DNA of 52,540 bases from assembly GCF_001429025.1 (NCBI RefSeq), contig NZ_LMHT01000015.1, forward strand, positions 1 through 52,540, read 5' to 3'. Under the pieces are notes generated by a model. It searched no databases. It worked only from the letters and a program-made list of their open reading frames with translations, and was not told the DNA's origin. Below are positions 1 through 7,952 of the stretch, piece after piece. How positions within the stretch are numbered: position 1 is the stretch's first letter; each line of letters begins with the position of its first letter. Source of the DNA: Phenylobacterium sp. Root700 (GTDB lineage Bacteria > Pseudomonadota > Alphaproteobacteria > Caulobacterales > Caulobacteraceae). Position numbers and translations under genes: made by a program.

Positions 1-51
1 GCCGCAACGCTCGCCGGCTTCGTCAGCGCCAAAGCCGACGCAGTTGTGTGA
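1..51 (+). CDS. 3' end of an unidentified gene (partial)
   Basis: Frame 1 is open from the first base and ends with TGA at 49-51, encoding 16 residues ending in KADAVV. The bases that follow are repeat-like and non-coding, which fits the end of a gene that starts outside the window. Too little is present to name a family, and the open frame could be chance. Confidence 0.35.
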   Translation, partial: AATLAGFVSAKADAVV

Positions 52-159
52 ATCCCGTAGCCCGCTGGGGGAGGATCTGAACGCAACATATCGTCAGCGC
101 CTCGCGACCAAGAGGCCCCTCCCCACACCCCAACGGGGAGAGGAGATAGAGCTAGAATT

Positions 160-209
160 CCTCTCCCTCGGGAGAGGCTAGGTGAGGGGGCGGCGCGCAG
201 CGGCGCGTC
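160..209. repeat. dispersed palindromic repeat, copy 1
   Basis: This 50-base unit contains the palindrome CCTCTCCCTCGGGAGAGG followed by a GGTGAGGGGGCGGCGCGC tail. It recurs at 1881-1930 with two differences in 50 bases. Just upstream, 119-124 (CTCCCC) and 135-140 (GGGGAG) form another short inverted repeat. Its intergenic position and two copies within 2 kb suggest a REP-like extragenic element. The rest of the interval before the aldehyde dehydrogenase shows nothing else. Confidence 0.7.
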
Positions 210-301
210 AGTTCTCGCCCCCACCAAAGCACCTCCCCTTCCATTCCCCCACGTAACGATCCGAACACTCACCGGATAAGATCCCCGGGGAGGACATCAC
301 C

Positions 302-1726
302 ATGAACGCTGCCGCGATGAACGCGCTGCTGGCCAAGCAGAAGGCCGCGCATCTGCGCGACGGGGCGCCGAGCGCCGCCAAGCGGATCGAGCAGCTCAAC
401 CGCTGCATCGGCCTGCTGATCGACAACCGTAAGGCTATCGAGGACGCGCTGAACCAGGACTTCGGCTCGCGCAGCAAAGAGGCCACGGCCTTCACCGACA
501 TCGCCGCCTCCATCGGCCCGCTGAAGCACGCGCGCGATCACCTGACCAAGTGGATGGCCCCGGAGAAGCGCAAGCCCAGCCCGGCGATCCTGGGGCTATT
601 CGGTGCCAAGGCGGAGATCCGCTTCCAGCCCAAGGGCGTGGTCGGGATCATCAGCCCCTGGAACTTCCCGGTGAACCTCACCTTCGCGCCTCTGGCCGGG
701 GTGCTGGCGGCCGGCAACCGGGCGATGATCAAGCCCTCGGAGTTCACGCCCGCCACCTCCGAGCTGATGGCGGTGATGTTCGCCGGGGCGTTTTCCGACG
801 AGGAGATCACCGTCGTCACGGGCGGGCCGGAGGTCGGCCAAGCCTTCTCAGGCCTGGCCTTCGACCACATGATCTTCACCGGGGCGACCAACATCGCCCG
901 CCACGTGATGCGCGCGGCGGCCGACAACCTGGTGCCGCTGACCCTGGAGCTGGGCGGCAAGAGCCCGGTGATCCTCGGCAAATCGGCCGACATCGACGTG
1001 GCCTCGGCGCGGATCATGAACGGCAAGACGCTGAACGCCGGCCAGATCTGCCTGGCCCCCGACTATGTGCTGACCCCGCGCGAGAGCCTGGAGCCGTTCA
1101 TCGCCGGGGCCCAGGGCGCGGTGGCTAAGATGTTCCCGACCATCAAGGACAATCCCGACTACACCGCCATCGTCGCCCAGCGGCACTATGACCGGATCAA
1201 GGGGTATGTGGACGACGCCCGCGCCAAGGGCGCCCGCATCATCGAGCTGAAGCCGGACGGCGAGGACCTGACCCAGCAGGAGCATCGCAAGATCGCCCCG
1301 ACCCTGATCATCGACCCGACCGACGACATGCTGGTCATGCAGGAAGAAATCTTCGGCCCGGTCCTGCCGGTGAAGACCTATAGCGGCATCGACGAGGCCA
1401 TCGCCTACGTCAACAAAGGCGATCGCCCGCTCGGCCTGTACTATTTCGGGACCGACGCGGCCGAGCGCGAAAAGGTGCTGGAAGGCACCACCGCCGGCGG
1501 GGTGACGATCAACGACGTGGTCTTCCACGTGGCCCAGGAGAACCTGCCGTTCGGCGGGGTCGGGCCGTCGGGCATGGGCAGCTATCACGGCGTCGACGGC
1601 TTCCGCGAGTTCAGTCACGCCAAGTCGATCTACTCCCAGATCAAGGCCGACAAACCCCTCCAACAGATGCGTCCGCCCTACGGCCCGGCCATCCGCAAGT
1701 TCCTGGAAGGCCAGCTGAAGCGCTAG
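302..1726 (+). CDS. coniferyl aldehyde dehydrogenase-like NAD(P)-dependent aldehyde dehydrogenase
   Basis: The 474-residue product is a full-length aldehyde dehydrogenase, oxidising an aldehyde to the acid with NAD(P). The N-terminal part has the cofactor-binding sequence SPWNFPVNL. The catalytic general base is Glu216 in LELGGKSP and the nucleophile is Cys250 in NAGQICLAP. The late motif EEIFGPVLP is also present. The short N-terminus and the sequence around LPFGGVGPSGMGSYHG resemble the coniferyl-aldehyde-dehydrogenase branch, which acts on aromatic aldehydes from lignin breakdown or medium-chain aldehydes. A GGGGAGGA ribosome site lies just before the ATG. It stands alone between repeat elements, so the substrate is inferred from family resemblance only. 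Confidence 0.9.
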   Translation: MNAAAMNALLAKQKAAHLRDGAPSAAKRIEQLNRCIGLLIDNRKAIEDALNQDFGSRSKEATAFTDIAASIGPLKHARDHLTKWMAPEKRKPSPAILGLFGAKAEIRFQPKGVVGIISPWNFPVNLTFAPLAGVLAAGNRAMIKPSEFTPATSELMAVMFAGAFSDEEITVVTGGPEVGQAFSGLAFDHMIFTGATNIARHVMRAAADNLVPLTLELGGKSPVILGKSADIDVASARIMNGKTLNAGQICLAPDYVLTPRESLEPFIAGAQGAVAKMFPTIKDNPDYTAIVAQRHYDRIKGYVDDARAKGARIIELKPDGEDLTQQEHRKIAPTLIIDPTDDMLVMQEEIFGPVLPVKTYSGIDEAIAYVNKGDRPLGLYYFGTDAAEREKVLEGTTAGGVTINDVVFHVAQENLPFGGVGPSGMGSYHGVDGFREFSHAKSIYSQIKADKPLQQMRPPYGPAIRKFLEGQLKR

Positions 1727-1741
1727 GCGGGGCGCCCCACA

Positions 1742-1856
1742 CTCGTCATCCTCCGGTCGTCTGCAAGACGATCCGGGGGACCCAAGCCGAGTTGCAAACC
1801 GACCACCGCCCTATGGGTCCCCCGGATCTCGCTGCGCGAGCCCGGAGGATAACGAG
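1742..1856. repeat. long imperfect palindromic element (MITE- or BIME-like)
   Basis: The two ends, 1742-1756 and 1842-1856, are inverted copies with one mismatch in 15 bases. Inside are a second inverted pair (GGGGGACCCA with TGGGTCCCCC) and two small hairpins (TCGTC-TGCAA-GACGA and CTCG-CTGCG-CGAG). The whole 115-base unit could fold into a cruciform. It lies between the convergent ends of the aldehyde dehydrogenase and the PEP-CTERM gene, the usual place for dispersed extragenic palindromes. It has no coding capacity for a transposase. Confidence 0.7.
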
Positions 1857-1880
1857 GTGGGTGGTGGACGCGCCAAAATC

Positions 1881-1930
1881 CCTCTCCCTCGGGAGAGGCT
1901 TGGTGAGGGGGCGGCGCGCAGCGGCGCATC
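1881..1930. repeat. dispersed palindromic repeat, copy 2
   Basis: This is the second copy of the 50-base unit at 160-209, matching at 48 positions and in the same orientation. It sits directly beside the larger palindromic element at 1742-1856, so two different repeats are clustered between the convergent genes. A run of C follows it. Confidence 0.7.
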
Positions 1931-1939
1931 GCCCCCCCC

Positions 1940-2676
1940 CTACGCCGAGGCCAAGCCCCGGCGGCGGCTGACCCGCACCGCCCCGCCGACCCCGGCGAAA
2001 CCGATGATCATCATCGCCCAGGTCGCCGGCTCGGGCACCGCCGACACGCTGAGCGGCGAGGCGTCGAGCGTGGCGTTGTCGAAGGCCGCGCCGATCCCCG
2101 TGCCGCCGATCAGGATATGGAGCGGCTTGCCGAGGAAGCCGTCGCCAGCCCCGGTTTCGAACACCAGGCTGACGGTTCCAAAGCTCCCCGGCGCGATCGT
2201 GACCCCGCTGGTCGCGTCGCTCAGCTGGGCGAAAATCTGGCCCGTGCCGTCGAGCAGCCCGCCCAGCAGACCGATCTGGAACCCGAAATCGCCCGTGGCG
2301 TACTGCCGACGGCCGACGTCCATGGTCAGGGTATAGCGGGTGTTGGCCAAGATCGTGTGGCCGGCGACCTTCTGGGCCAGCATGGCGGGGTTCGAGGCTT
2401 TGGAAATGCCGTTCCCGTGCGCCCAACCGACGCCGGCGTGGGCCGCTTCATCGGTGAAGGACGCTGCGGTCGGATTCCAATGGCCGGTCGAGGACCCGCC
2501 CGAGGCGCCCCAGCCAGTAGGGCGCCGCCGGCGTGGCCGGGACGGAAATCGCCGTCGGCCTGGGACCAGCCGGCGTTGAAGTTCGCGTTCTCGAGCGCCA
2601 CGGTGGCGGCGTGAGCGGCTCCGGCGGCGCCCAGCAGGGCCGCGCCGACGACAGCCGCGCCAATAATCTTATGCAT
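1940..2676 (-). pseudogene. PEPxxWA-CTERM exported protein, frameshifted
   Basis: A signal peptide starts at ATG 2676 (MHKIIGAAVVGAALLG...AHA) behind a GGGGGAG ribosome site and continues as ATVALENANFNAG...GHAGG. Near 2515-2526 the reading frame breaks. One missing base restores TGWGASGGSSTGHWNP, which runs on in the frame that ends at 1940 with the sorting signal VPEPATWAMMIIGF, a transmembrane stretch and an Arg cluster. Repaired, it is an exported protein of roughly 245 residues of the kind handled by exosortase-like systems. The middle has no domain I recognise. Either the gene is inactive in this strain or the base is a sequencing error. No homopolymer is present at the break, which argues against simple slippage-based phase variation. 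Confidence 0.75.
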
Positions 2677-2825
2677 GGGTGATCTCCCCCAATGTTGAAG
2701 CCGCAGGATCGCGGCGGGTCGGGGGATCGATCGGGGATTTGGCGGCCGCTCGCCAAACCGCCTGCGACGAGCGGCCGCGGTTTCTGCGACGAACGGGCGG
2801 GATTCGCCTGTCAGGCGTGCGGGCA

Positions 2826-2855
2826 ACAAAAAACGCCGCCCTGACGGACGGCGTT
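2826..2855 (-). terminator. rho-independent terminator of the ATPase zeta gene
   Basis: AACGCCG (2832-2838) pairs with CGGCGTT (2849-2855), extended by two more pairs after one mismatch. On the minus strand the stem is followed by a run of six T. It lies just downstream of the minus-strand ATPase inhibitor gene. Confidence 0.8.
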
Positions 2856-2878
2856 CATGTCGTCGATTGAGGCTAGGC

Positions 2879-3202
2879 CTACTCGCCCGAGCGCAGTTGC
2901 TCGCGGGCCTGGGCCAGCAGTTCGTCCATCTTCATCCGGACTTCGCCTTCGCTGACGGCGACGCCCGAGCCCTTCAGGTCCTCGAACACCTTGCGCAGCA
3001 CGTCGTCGTCGCCGGGCAGCTCGAAGTCGGACTTCACCACCGCCTTGGCGTATTCGACAACGCTGTCTTCCCCCAGACCCATCAGGCCTGCAGCCCATTC
3101 ACCCAGCATGCGATTGCGTCGCGCGCCGGCTTTGAATTCCTGCTCCTGGTCGAGCTCGTACTTCTTTTCGAAGCCACGCTCGCGATCGTCGAAGGTCGTC
3201 AT
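2879..3202 (-). CDS. F1F0-ATPase inhibitor zeta subunit (DUF1476)
   Basis: The 107-residue charged, mostly helical protein begins MTTFDDRERGFEKKYELDQE and contains RRNRMLGEWAA and the acidic DFELPGDDDV segment typical of DUF1476. In alphaproteobacteria this family is the zeta subunit, whose N-terminal helix enters the F1 catalytic interface and blocks ATP hydrolysis. That role is established for Paracoccus, and here it is by homology. The length is normal and a GGGGAACAC ribosome site precedes the ATG. It is divergent from purC across about 245 bases. The neighbourhood of DUF1476 and purC is common in this class. A terminator follows at 2826-2855. Confidence 0.9.
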   Translation of the reverse strand: MTTFDDRERGFEKKYELDQEQEFKAGARRNRMLGEWAAGLMGLGEDSVVEYAKAVVKSDFELPGDDDVLRKVFEDLKGSGVAVSEGEVRMKMDELLAQAREQLRSGE

Positions 3203-3446
3203 GTGTTCCCCAGTAGGCGGTAGATCGGGCGTTGCATATCCCTTGCGTCGTTCCCTCGCAACGTAAACGCATCAACAGGCGATGCGGCGCTTACGCCGTT
3301 TGCGCCGCAGCGCCCGTTCCGCTAATTTTAACCGGCCTCAGATGAGCGAGAGGGCCTTCGAGTCGGAGCCGCGCGCGTTGGGATCAACCGCGCGCGTTTT
3401 TCTTTTCCGAACAATGGCCAAGCCCTCGCTCTGGGAGAAGGCGCAT

Positions 3447-4205
3447 ATGACCACCCGCCGCAAGAAGATCTACGAAGGCAAGGCCAAGATCCTCTACGAG
3501 GGCCCGGAGCCCGGCACCCTTATTCAGTATTTCAAAGACGACGCCACAGCATTCAACGCCCAAAAGAAAGCAATTCTTGAGGGCAAGGGCGTCATCAACA
3601 ATCGTATCAGCGAATACGTCATGGTGAAGCTGAACTCCATCGGGGTCCAGAATCACCTGATCCGTCGTCTGAACCTGCGCGAACAGCTCATCCGCGAGGT
3701 GGAGATCATTCCGCTGGAAGTCGTTTGCCGCAACGTGGCGGCCGGCAGCCTGTCGCAGCGCTTCGGCCTGCCCGAGGGCCAAGCCCTGCCGCGCTCGATC
3801 ATCGAGTTCTATCTGAAGGACGACAAGCTCAACGACCCGATGGTCGCCGAGGAGCACATCACCGCCTTCAACTGGGCCTCGACCCAGGAGATCGACGACA
3901 TGATGGCCCTGACCCTGCGGGTGAACGACTTCCTGACTGGCCTGTTCGCCGGCGTCGGCATCACCCTGGTCGACTTCAAGGTTGAATTCGGCCGGGTCTA
4001 CGAGAACGACTTCGCCCGGGTGATCCTCGCCGACGAGATCAGCCCTGATTCCTGCCGCCTCTGGGACACCCAGACGAACGAGAAGCTGGACAAGGACCGC
4101 TTCCGCCGCGACATGGGCGACGTCATCGAGGGCTACACCGAAGTGGCCCGCCGGCTCGGCATCATGAAAGAGATGCCGACCGTCATCCAAGGAGGTCTCC
4201 ACTAG
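3447..4205 (+). CDS. purC: phosphoribosylaminoimidazole-succinocarboxamide synthase
   Basis: SAICAR synthase joins CAIR and aspartate with ATP in purine synthesis. The 252-residue product starts [19 protein letters not shown] and contains [29 protein letters not shown] and [10 protein letters not shown], all signature regions of PurC. An upstream extension to 3282 is open, but the ATG at 3447 has a GGGAGAAGG site and gives the normal family length. The stop codon overlaps the GTG start of purS by one base (TAGTG), so the two are translationally coupled. purC opens the purC-purS-lipoprotein-purQ transcription unit. Confidence 0.97.
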   Translation: MTTRRKKIYEGKAKILYEGPEPGTLIQYFKDDATAFNAQKKAILEGKGVINNRISEYVMVKLNSIGVQNHLIRRLNLREQLIREVEIIPLEVVCRNVAAGSLSQRFGLPEGQALPRSIIEFYLKDDKLNDPMVAEEHITAFNWASTQEIDDMMALTLRVNDFLTGLFAGVGITLVDFKVEFGRVYENDFARVILADEISPDSCRLWDTQTNEKLDKDRFRRDMGDVIEGYTEVARRLGIMKEMPTVIQGGLH

Positions 4206-4444
4206 TGCGCGCTAAAGTTCATGTGTTCCTGAAACCCGGCGTGCTCGACGTCCAGGGCAAGGCCGTCGAGAACGCCTTGCACGGCTTGGGCTGGCCGCAG
4301 GTCGAGGGCGTGCGCGTCGGCAAGACCATCGAGTTCGACCTGAAGGCCGAGAACGCCGAGCAGGCCGAGGCCGAGGTCAAACAGATGTGCGAGAAGCTGC
4401 TCGCCAACACCGTGATCGAAAGCTACCGGGTCGAGGTGGCGTGA
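4205..4444 (+). CDS. purS: phosphoribosylformylglycinamidine synthase subunit PurS
   Basis: This 79-residue protein is the small structural subunit of the three-part FGAM synthase. It bridges PurL and the glutaminase PurQ and helps ammonia transfer. The sequence MRAKVHVFLKPGVLDVQGKA is typical of PurS, as is the VRVGKTIEFDL strand. It starts with GTG overlapping the purC stop, behind a strong AAGGAGGT site inside purC. Its end overlaps the GTG start of the next gene (GTGA). The small-type PurL at 17288 needs this subunit. Confidence 0.96.
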   Translation: MRAKVHVFLKPGVLDVQGKAVENALHGLGWPQVEGVRVGKTIEFDLKAENAEQAEAEVKQMCEKLLANTVIESYRVEVA

Positions 4445-4821
4445 GGGGCTCGGCGCTTCTCGCGCTGATCCCACTGCTCGCCCTTGCCGCCTGCGCGCCG
4501 GAACCACCCCCGGCGCGCCCAAGGCTGGCGCTCGATTGCAGCCTTCCCTACGAGACGCTCGCCGCCAAGGTCCTGGCTCAGCCGGGCCTGAAGCCCGCGC
4601 CGCAGGAGCGCGGCGAGCCCTATCGCTTCTACAATGTGGAAGGCGGCGGCGAGGCGTTCGTCCTGACGCAGGCCGGCGCACCCGGCCACCCGGCGATCCT
4701 CAAGCAGGAAGCCGTCCAGGAAAACGGCCGCAAGGTCATGCAGAACACCGGCTGCCCCTACGGGGACAAGGCTGGATTTGACCAGGTGATGGCCTATCTG
4801 CAAAGCCTCAGCGCCAGATGA
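4441..4821 (+). CDS. small lipoprotein of unknown function in the pur operon
   Basis: A GTG at 4441 overlaps the purS stop codon (GTGA) and starts a 126-residue protein. A hydrophobic signal leads to the lipobox LALAAC, so the mature form probably has a lipid-modified Cys followed by a Pro-rich linker (APEPPPARPR). The mature domain has two further Cys (LDCSLPYE and NTGCPYGD) that could form a disulphide in the periplasm. I recognise no domain. Its position between purS and purQ and its overlap with purS imply co-translation with purine enzymes, but no role in purine synthesis is evident. The open frame extends upstream to 4387, but the signal peptide supports 4441. Confidence 0.75.
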   Translation: MRGSALLALIPLLALAACAPEPPPARPRLALDCSLPYETLAAKVLAQPGLKPAPQERGEPYRFYNVEGGGEAFVLTQAGAPGHPAILKQEAVQENGRKVMQNTGCPYGDKAGFDQVMAYLQSLSAR

Positions 4822-4887
4822 TCCGCACGCCAGATGCGGCACATCCGCCTCTCCCCTTTTCTGACGAAATCGCCTAGAGAACCGCCC

Positions 4888-5550
4888 ATGAAAGCTGCCG
4901 TCATCGTTTTCCCCGGTTCCAACTGCGACCGCGACTGCAAGGTCGCCATCGAGCGCTCGACGGGCGCCAAGGTGGACATGGTCTGGCACGGCGACACCGC
5001 CCTGCCCTCCGGCCTGGATCTGATCGTGCTGCCAGGTGGGTTCTCCTACGGCGACTACCTGCGCTGCGCGGCCATGGCTTCGCTGTCGCCGGTGATGGCC
5101 GAGGTCCGCGCCGCGGCCGAACGCGGCGTCGCCACCGTCGGCATCTGCAACGGCTTCCAGGTGCTGACCGAGGCCAAGATGCTGCCGGGCGCCCTGCTGC
5201 GGAACGAGAAGCTGAAATACGTCTGCAAGCCGGTCGGCCTGGAAGTCACCAACGCCCAGACCCGCTTCACCGCCGCCTATAACGGCCGCCGCGAAGTCGA
5301 GATGACGGTCGGCAACGGCGAGGGCAACTTCTTCGCCGACGAGGAAACCCTCGACCGGCTGGAGGGCGAGGGCCAGGTGGTCTTCCGCTACCTCGACAAC
5401 CCGAACGGTTCGTCGCGCGCCATCGCCGGCATCGTCAACGGCAAGGGCAATGTCCTGGGCCTGATGCCTCACCCGGACCGCGCCTTCGAAGAAGAACTCG
5501 GCTCGGCCGACGGCGCCCTGCTGTTCCAGAGCGCGCTCGCCAGCGCCTAG
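4888..5550 (+). CDS. purQ: phosphoribosylformylglycinamidine synthase glutaminase subunit PurQ
   Basis: PurQ is the class I glutamine amidotransferase of FGAM synthase and supplies ammonia to PurL. The 220-residue product has the nucleophile Cys87 in GICNGFQVL and the His/Glu pair in MPHPDRAFE around residue 195. The N-terminus ([15 protein letters not shown]) and [12 protein letters not shown] are typical of the family. The ATG at 4888 gives the normal length; an upstream in-frame start at 4834 is less likely. It lies 66 bases after the lipoprotein gene. Unlike the tighter arrangement in many relatives, purL is not next but about 11.7 kb away. Confidence 0.97.
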   Translation: MKAAVIVFPGSNCDRDCKVAIERSTGAKVDMVWHGDTALPSGLDLIVLPGGFSYGDYLRCAAMASLSPVMAEVRAAAERGVATVGICNGFQVLTEAKMLPGALLRNEKLKYVCKPVGLEVTNAQTRFTAAYNGRREVEMTVGNGEGNFFADEETLDRLEGEGQVVFRYLDNPNGSSRAIAGIVNGKGNVLGLMPHPDRAFEEELGSADGALLFQSALASA

Positions 5551-5717
5551 TTTCGGGCCAAGCCAAGATCTGAGAACGCCCGCGCGTCGCCATCGTCGGT
5601 GACGCGCCCGACGCCGCACGTCGGTAACAGCTATCAAAACAACGTTCGGTTCGCCGTACTCGTCACCAACGAGAACAAGGCGCCGTCACTGGCGGACGCC
5701 ATACGGGAGGACCGAAT

Positions 5718-6989
5718 ATGAGCGACGGCTCCATCGACATCGCCCAAGAGGCGCGCCGGCAGGTGAGCGACATTCCGCTGGGCCAGCTGGACCCGGCCCA
5801 GCCTGAACTCTTCAGCGGCGACGCCATGTGGGAGCACTTCGCGCGCCTGCGCCGCGAAGACCCTGTGCATTTCACGGCCGAGAGCGCCCATGGCCCCTAC
5901 TGGTCGATCACCAAATACAACGACATCATGGCCGTCGACACCAATCATCAGGTGTTCTCTTCGGCCGATGGCATCGTCCTACAGAGCCTGGAGTCCAAGG
6001 CCGAGAACGCCGGGCGCCCGAGCCGGCCGTCCTTCATCTCCATGGATCCGCCCAAGCACGACGTGCAGCGCAAGGCGGTCAGCCCGGCCGTGGCGCCCGC
6101 CAACCTCCACCTCATGGCCCCGGTGATCCGCGAGCGGGCCGGCGCCATCCTCGACGCTCTGCCGATCGGTGAGGAATTCGACTGGGTCGACCTGGTCTCC
6201 AAAGAGCTGACGGCCATGACGCTGGCCACGCTCTTCGACTTCCCCTTCGAGGATCGCCGCAAGCTCACCTACTGGTCGGACATGATGACCAACCCGCCCG
6301 GCCACGGGGTCTGCGAGAGCTGGGAGCAGAAGCGCCGGGAGATCGGCGAGTGCTTCGACGCCTTCGACGGCCTGTGGAACCAGCGCATCAACGCCCCGCC
6401 GCAGTCCGACATGATCTCCATGCTGGCCCATGCCGAGGCCACCCGGGACATGGATCCCCACGAGTACCACGGCAACGTCACCCTGCTGATCATCGGCGGC
6501 AACGACACCACCCGGAACACCATCTCCGGCTCGATCTACGCGCTAAACAAGAACCCGGAGCAGTACGCCAAGCTGAAGGCCAACCCCGCCCTGATCCCCT
6601 CGATGGTCTCCGAGACCATCCGCTGGCAGACGCCGCTGGCGCACATGGCCCGCACGGCGACGGAGGACTTCGAGCTCAGCGGCAAGCTGATCCGCAAGGG
6701 CGACCGGGTGGTGATGTGGTACGTCTCGGGCAACCGCGACGACGAGGTCATCGCCAATCCCGACAGCTACATCATCGACCGCGAGAGGCCGCGTAACCAC
6801 CTGTCGTTCGGCTTTGGCGTGCACCGCTGCGTCGGCAACCGACTGGCCGAACTGCAGCTCACCATCATCTGGGAAGAGATCCTGAAGCGCTTCCCCAGCA
6901 TCGAGGTGGTGGGAGAGCCGCTGCGCACCCACTCGGTGTTCGTGAAGGGCTACGAAACCCTGCCGGTGATCATCCACGGCCGTAACTGA
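5718..6989 (+). CDS. cytochrome P450, CYP153-like (terminal hydroxylase)
   Basis: The 423-residue product is a soluble bacterial P450. The I-helix reads IIGGNDTTRN, the K-helix ExxR is in SETIRWQTP, and the haem-ligand loop FGFGVHRCVGNRLAE places the Cys ligand at residue 371. The GGNDTTRN sequence and overall pattern match CYP153, a family that hydroxylates the terminal carbon of alkanes and fatty chains. Such enzymes need a ferredoxin and ferredoxin reductase, and neither is encoded nearby. A GGGAGGA ribosome site precedes the ATG. The gene is convergent with the acidic hypothetical gene that ends at 7008. Substrate assignment is by family only. Confidence 0.92.
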   Translation: MSDGSIDIAQEARRQVSDIPLGQLDPAQPELFSGDAMWEHFARLRREDPVHFTAESAHGPYWSITKYNDIMAVDTNHQVFSSADGIVLQSLESKAENAGRPSRPSFISMDPPKHDVQRKAVSPAVAPANLHLMAPVIRERAGAILDALPIGEEFDWVDLVSKELTAMTLATLFDFPFEDRRKLTYWSDMMTNPPGHGVCESWEQKRREIGECFDAFDGLWNQRINAPPQSDMISMLAHAEATRDMDPHEYHGNVTLLIIGGNDTTRNTISGSIYALNKNPEQYAKLKANPALIPSMVSETIRWQTPLAHMARTATEDFELSGKLIRKGDRVVMWYVSGNRDDEVIANPDSYIIDRERPRNHLSFGFGVHRCVGNRLAELQLTIIWEEILKRFPSIEVVGEPLRTHSVFVKGYETLPVIIHGRN

Positions 6990-7007
6990 TCGAAGCTGGG
7001 CGGCGAG

Positions 7008-7409
7008 CTAGTCCTCGTCGCCCTCTTCGTCGCCGATCGCCTCGGTGACGAGCTTACGCCACACCGGATCGGTGTCGTCGACCAGATCGACGTCTTCCAG
7101 CAGGGCGACCGCGCCGCCGCCGTCCGGCGTGAGCAGGCCCAGCACCTCCATGGTCTCGCCGTCCTCGGTGTCGTGCGCCTCGGCCTGGACCACGATCGCG
7201 GCCTCTTCGCCGTCGTCGGTCCACCAGATCACCGGCTGCGGCAGCTCCATGTCGATGGGCCGGCCGTTCTGCGTGTCACCCAGCGCGAAGATCGCCACCC
7301 GCCGCTGCACGTCGTCCAGCGTCGCCAGCACCCCGACGAAGGGCTTCAGACGCGTCCAGTCGTCGACATCGAAGCCGGTGTCGTCGAAGCTTGGTTGTTC
7401 GTCGCTCAT
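7008..7409 (-). CDS. acidic hypothetical protein
   Basis: A 133-residue, strongly acidic protein starts at ATG 7409 behind GAGGCAG and ends in DEEGDED. The core alternates hydrophobic strands (FVGVLATLDDVQRRVAIFAL, PVIWWTDDGEEAAIVVQAEA), suggesting a small beta-rich domain. There is no signal peptide or membrane segment. I recognise no family. The frame is open upstream to 7490, but the start chosen has the ribosome site. It is convergent with the P450 gene and divergent from the rhodanese gene. Confidence 0.7.
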   Translation of the reverse strand: MSDEQPSFDDTGFDVDDWTRLKPFVGVLATLDDVQRRVAIFALGDTQNGRPIDMELPQPVIWWTDDGEEAAIVVQAEAHDTEDGETMEVLGLLTPDGGGAVALLEDVDLVDDTDPVWRKLVTEAIGDEEGDED

Positions 7410-7568
7410 CAATCTGCCTCCACCGCATCCCGCACCGATCTCCACCCTGCGGGTAAAGACCAGATCAATGCGGTCGCCCACCACGCTCAACTCTAGCTGA
7501 TCGCCATCCTGGCCGCTCGCGCCGCATGCGGGGATGTGCTCTGATTTTCGCGATCAGGGAGCAACGCA

Positions 7569-7949
7569 ATGCCGACTTCCGTAAAAGACCTGCTTGCCGC
7601 CGCCAACGAGGCCGTACCGCGGATCAGTCCCGCCGAGGCGAAGAAGCTCATCGCAGATGAGAACGCGCTGGTCATCGATGTGCGCGACCCGCCGGAAGTC
7701 GCCGCGACGGGAAAGGTGAAGGGCGCGATCAACATCTCGCGCGGCATGATCGAGTTCCGCGCCGACTCCGATACGGCGTCCTACAATCCCGCGTTCCAGA
7801 AGGACCGCCCGATCATCCTCTACTGCGCTTCGGGCGGGCGTTCGGCCTTGGCCGGCAAGGCGCTGAAGGAGATGGGATACGAGCGCGTTCAGAACCTGGG
7901 CGGGTTCAAGGACGCCTCGGAGGGCGGGCTCGACATCGAACCGGCCTAG
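7569..7949 (+). CDS. rhodanese-like domain protein
   Basis: A single rhodanese domain of 126 residues. The first signature is ALVIDVRDPPE and the active loop is CASGGRS with Cys86 as the persulphide-carrying residue. Single-domain rhodaneses transfer sulphur between small thiols or proteins. The loop has the length of sulphurtransferases rather than of Cdc25-type phosphatases. There is no export signal, so it acts in the cytosol. It is convergent with the DMT transporter, with three bases between the stops. Confidence 0.9.
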   Translation: MPTSVKDLLAAANEAVPRISPAEAKKLIADENALVIDVRDPPEVAATGKVKGAINISRGMIEFRADSDTASYNPAFQKDRPIILYCASGGRSALAGKALKEMGYERVQNLGGFKDASEGGLDIEPA

Positions 7950-7952
7950 CGA

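Noticed and set aside
5551..5717. A tRNA or small RNA gene between purQ and the P450 gene
   Set aside because: There is no cloverleaf and no TTCGA-type arm. Only a weak hairpin (near 5582-5607) is present.
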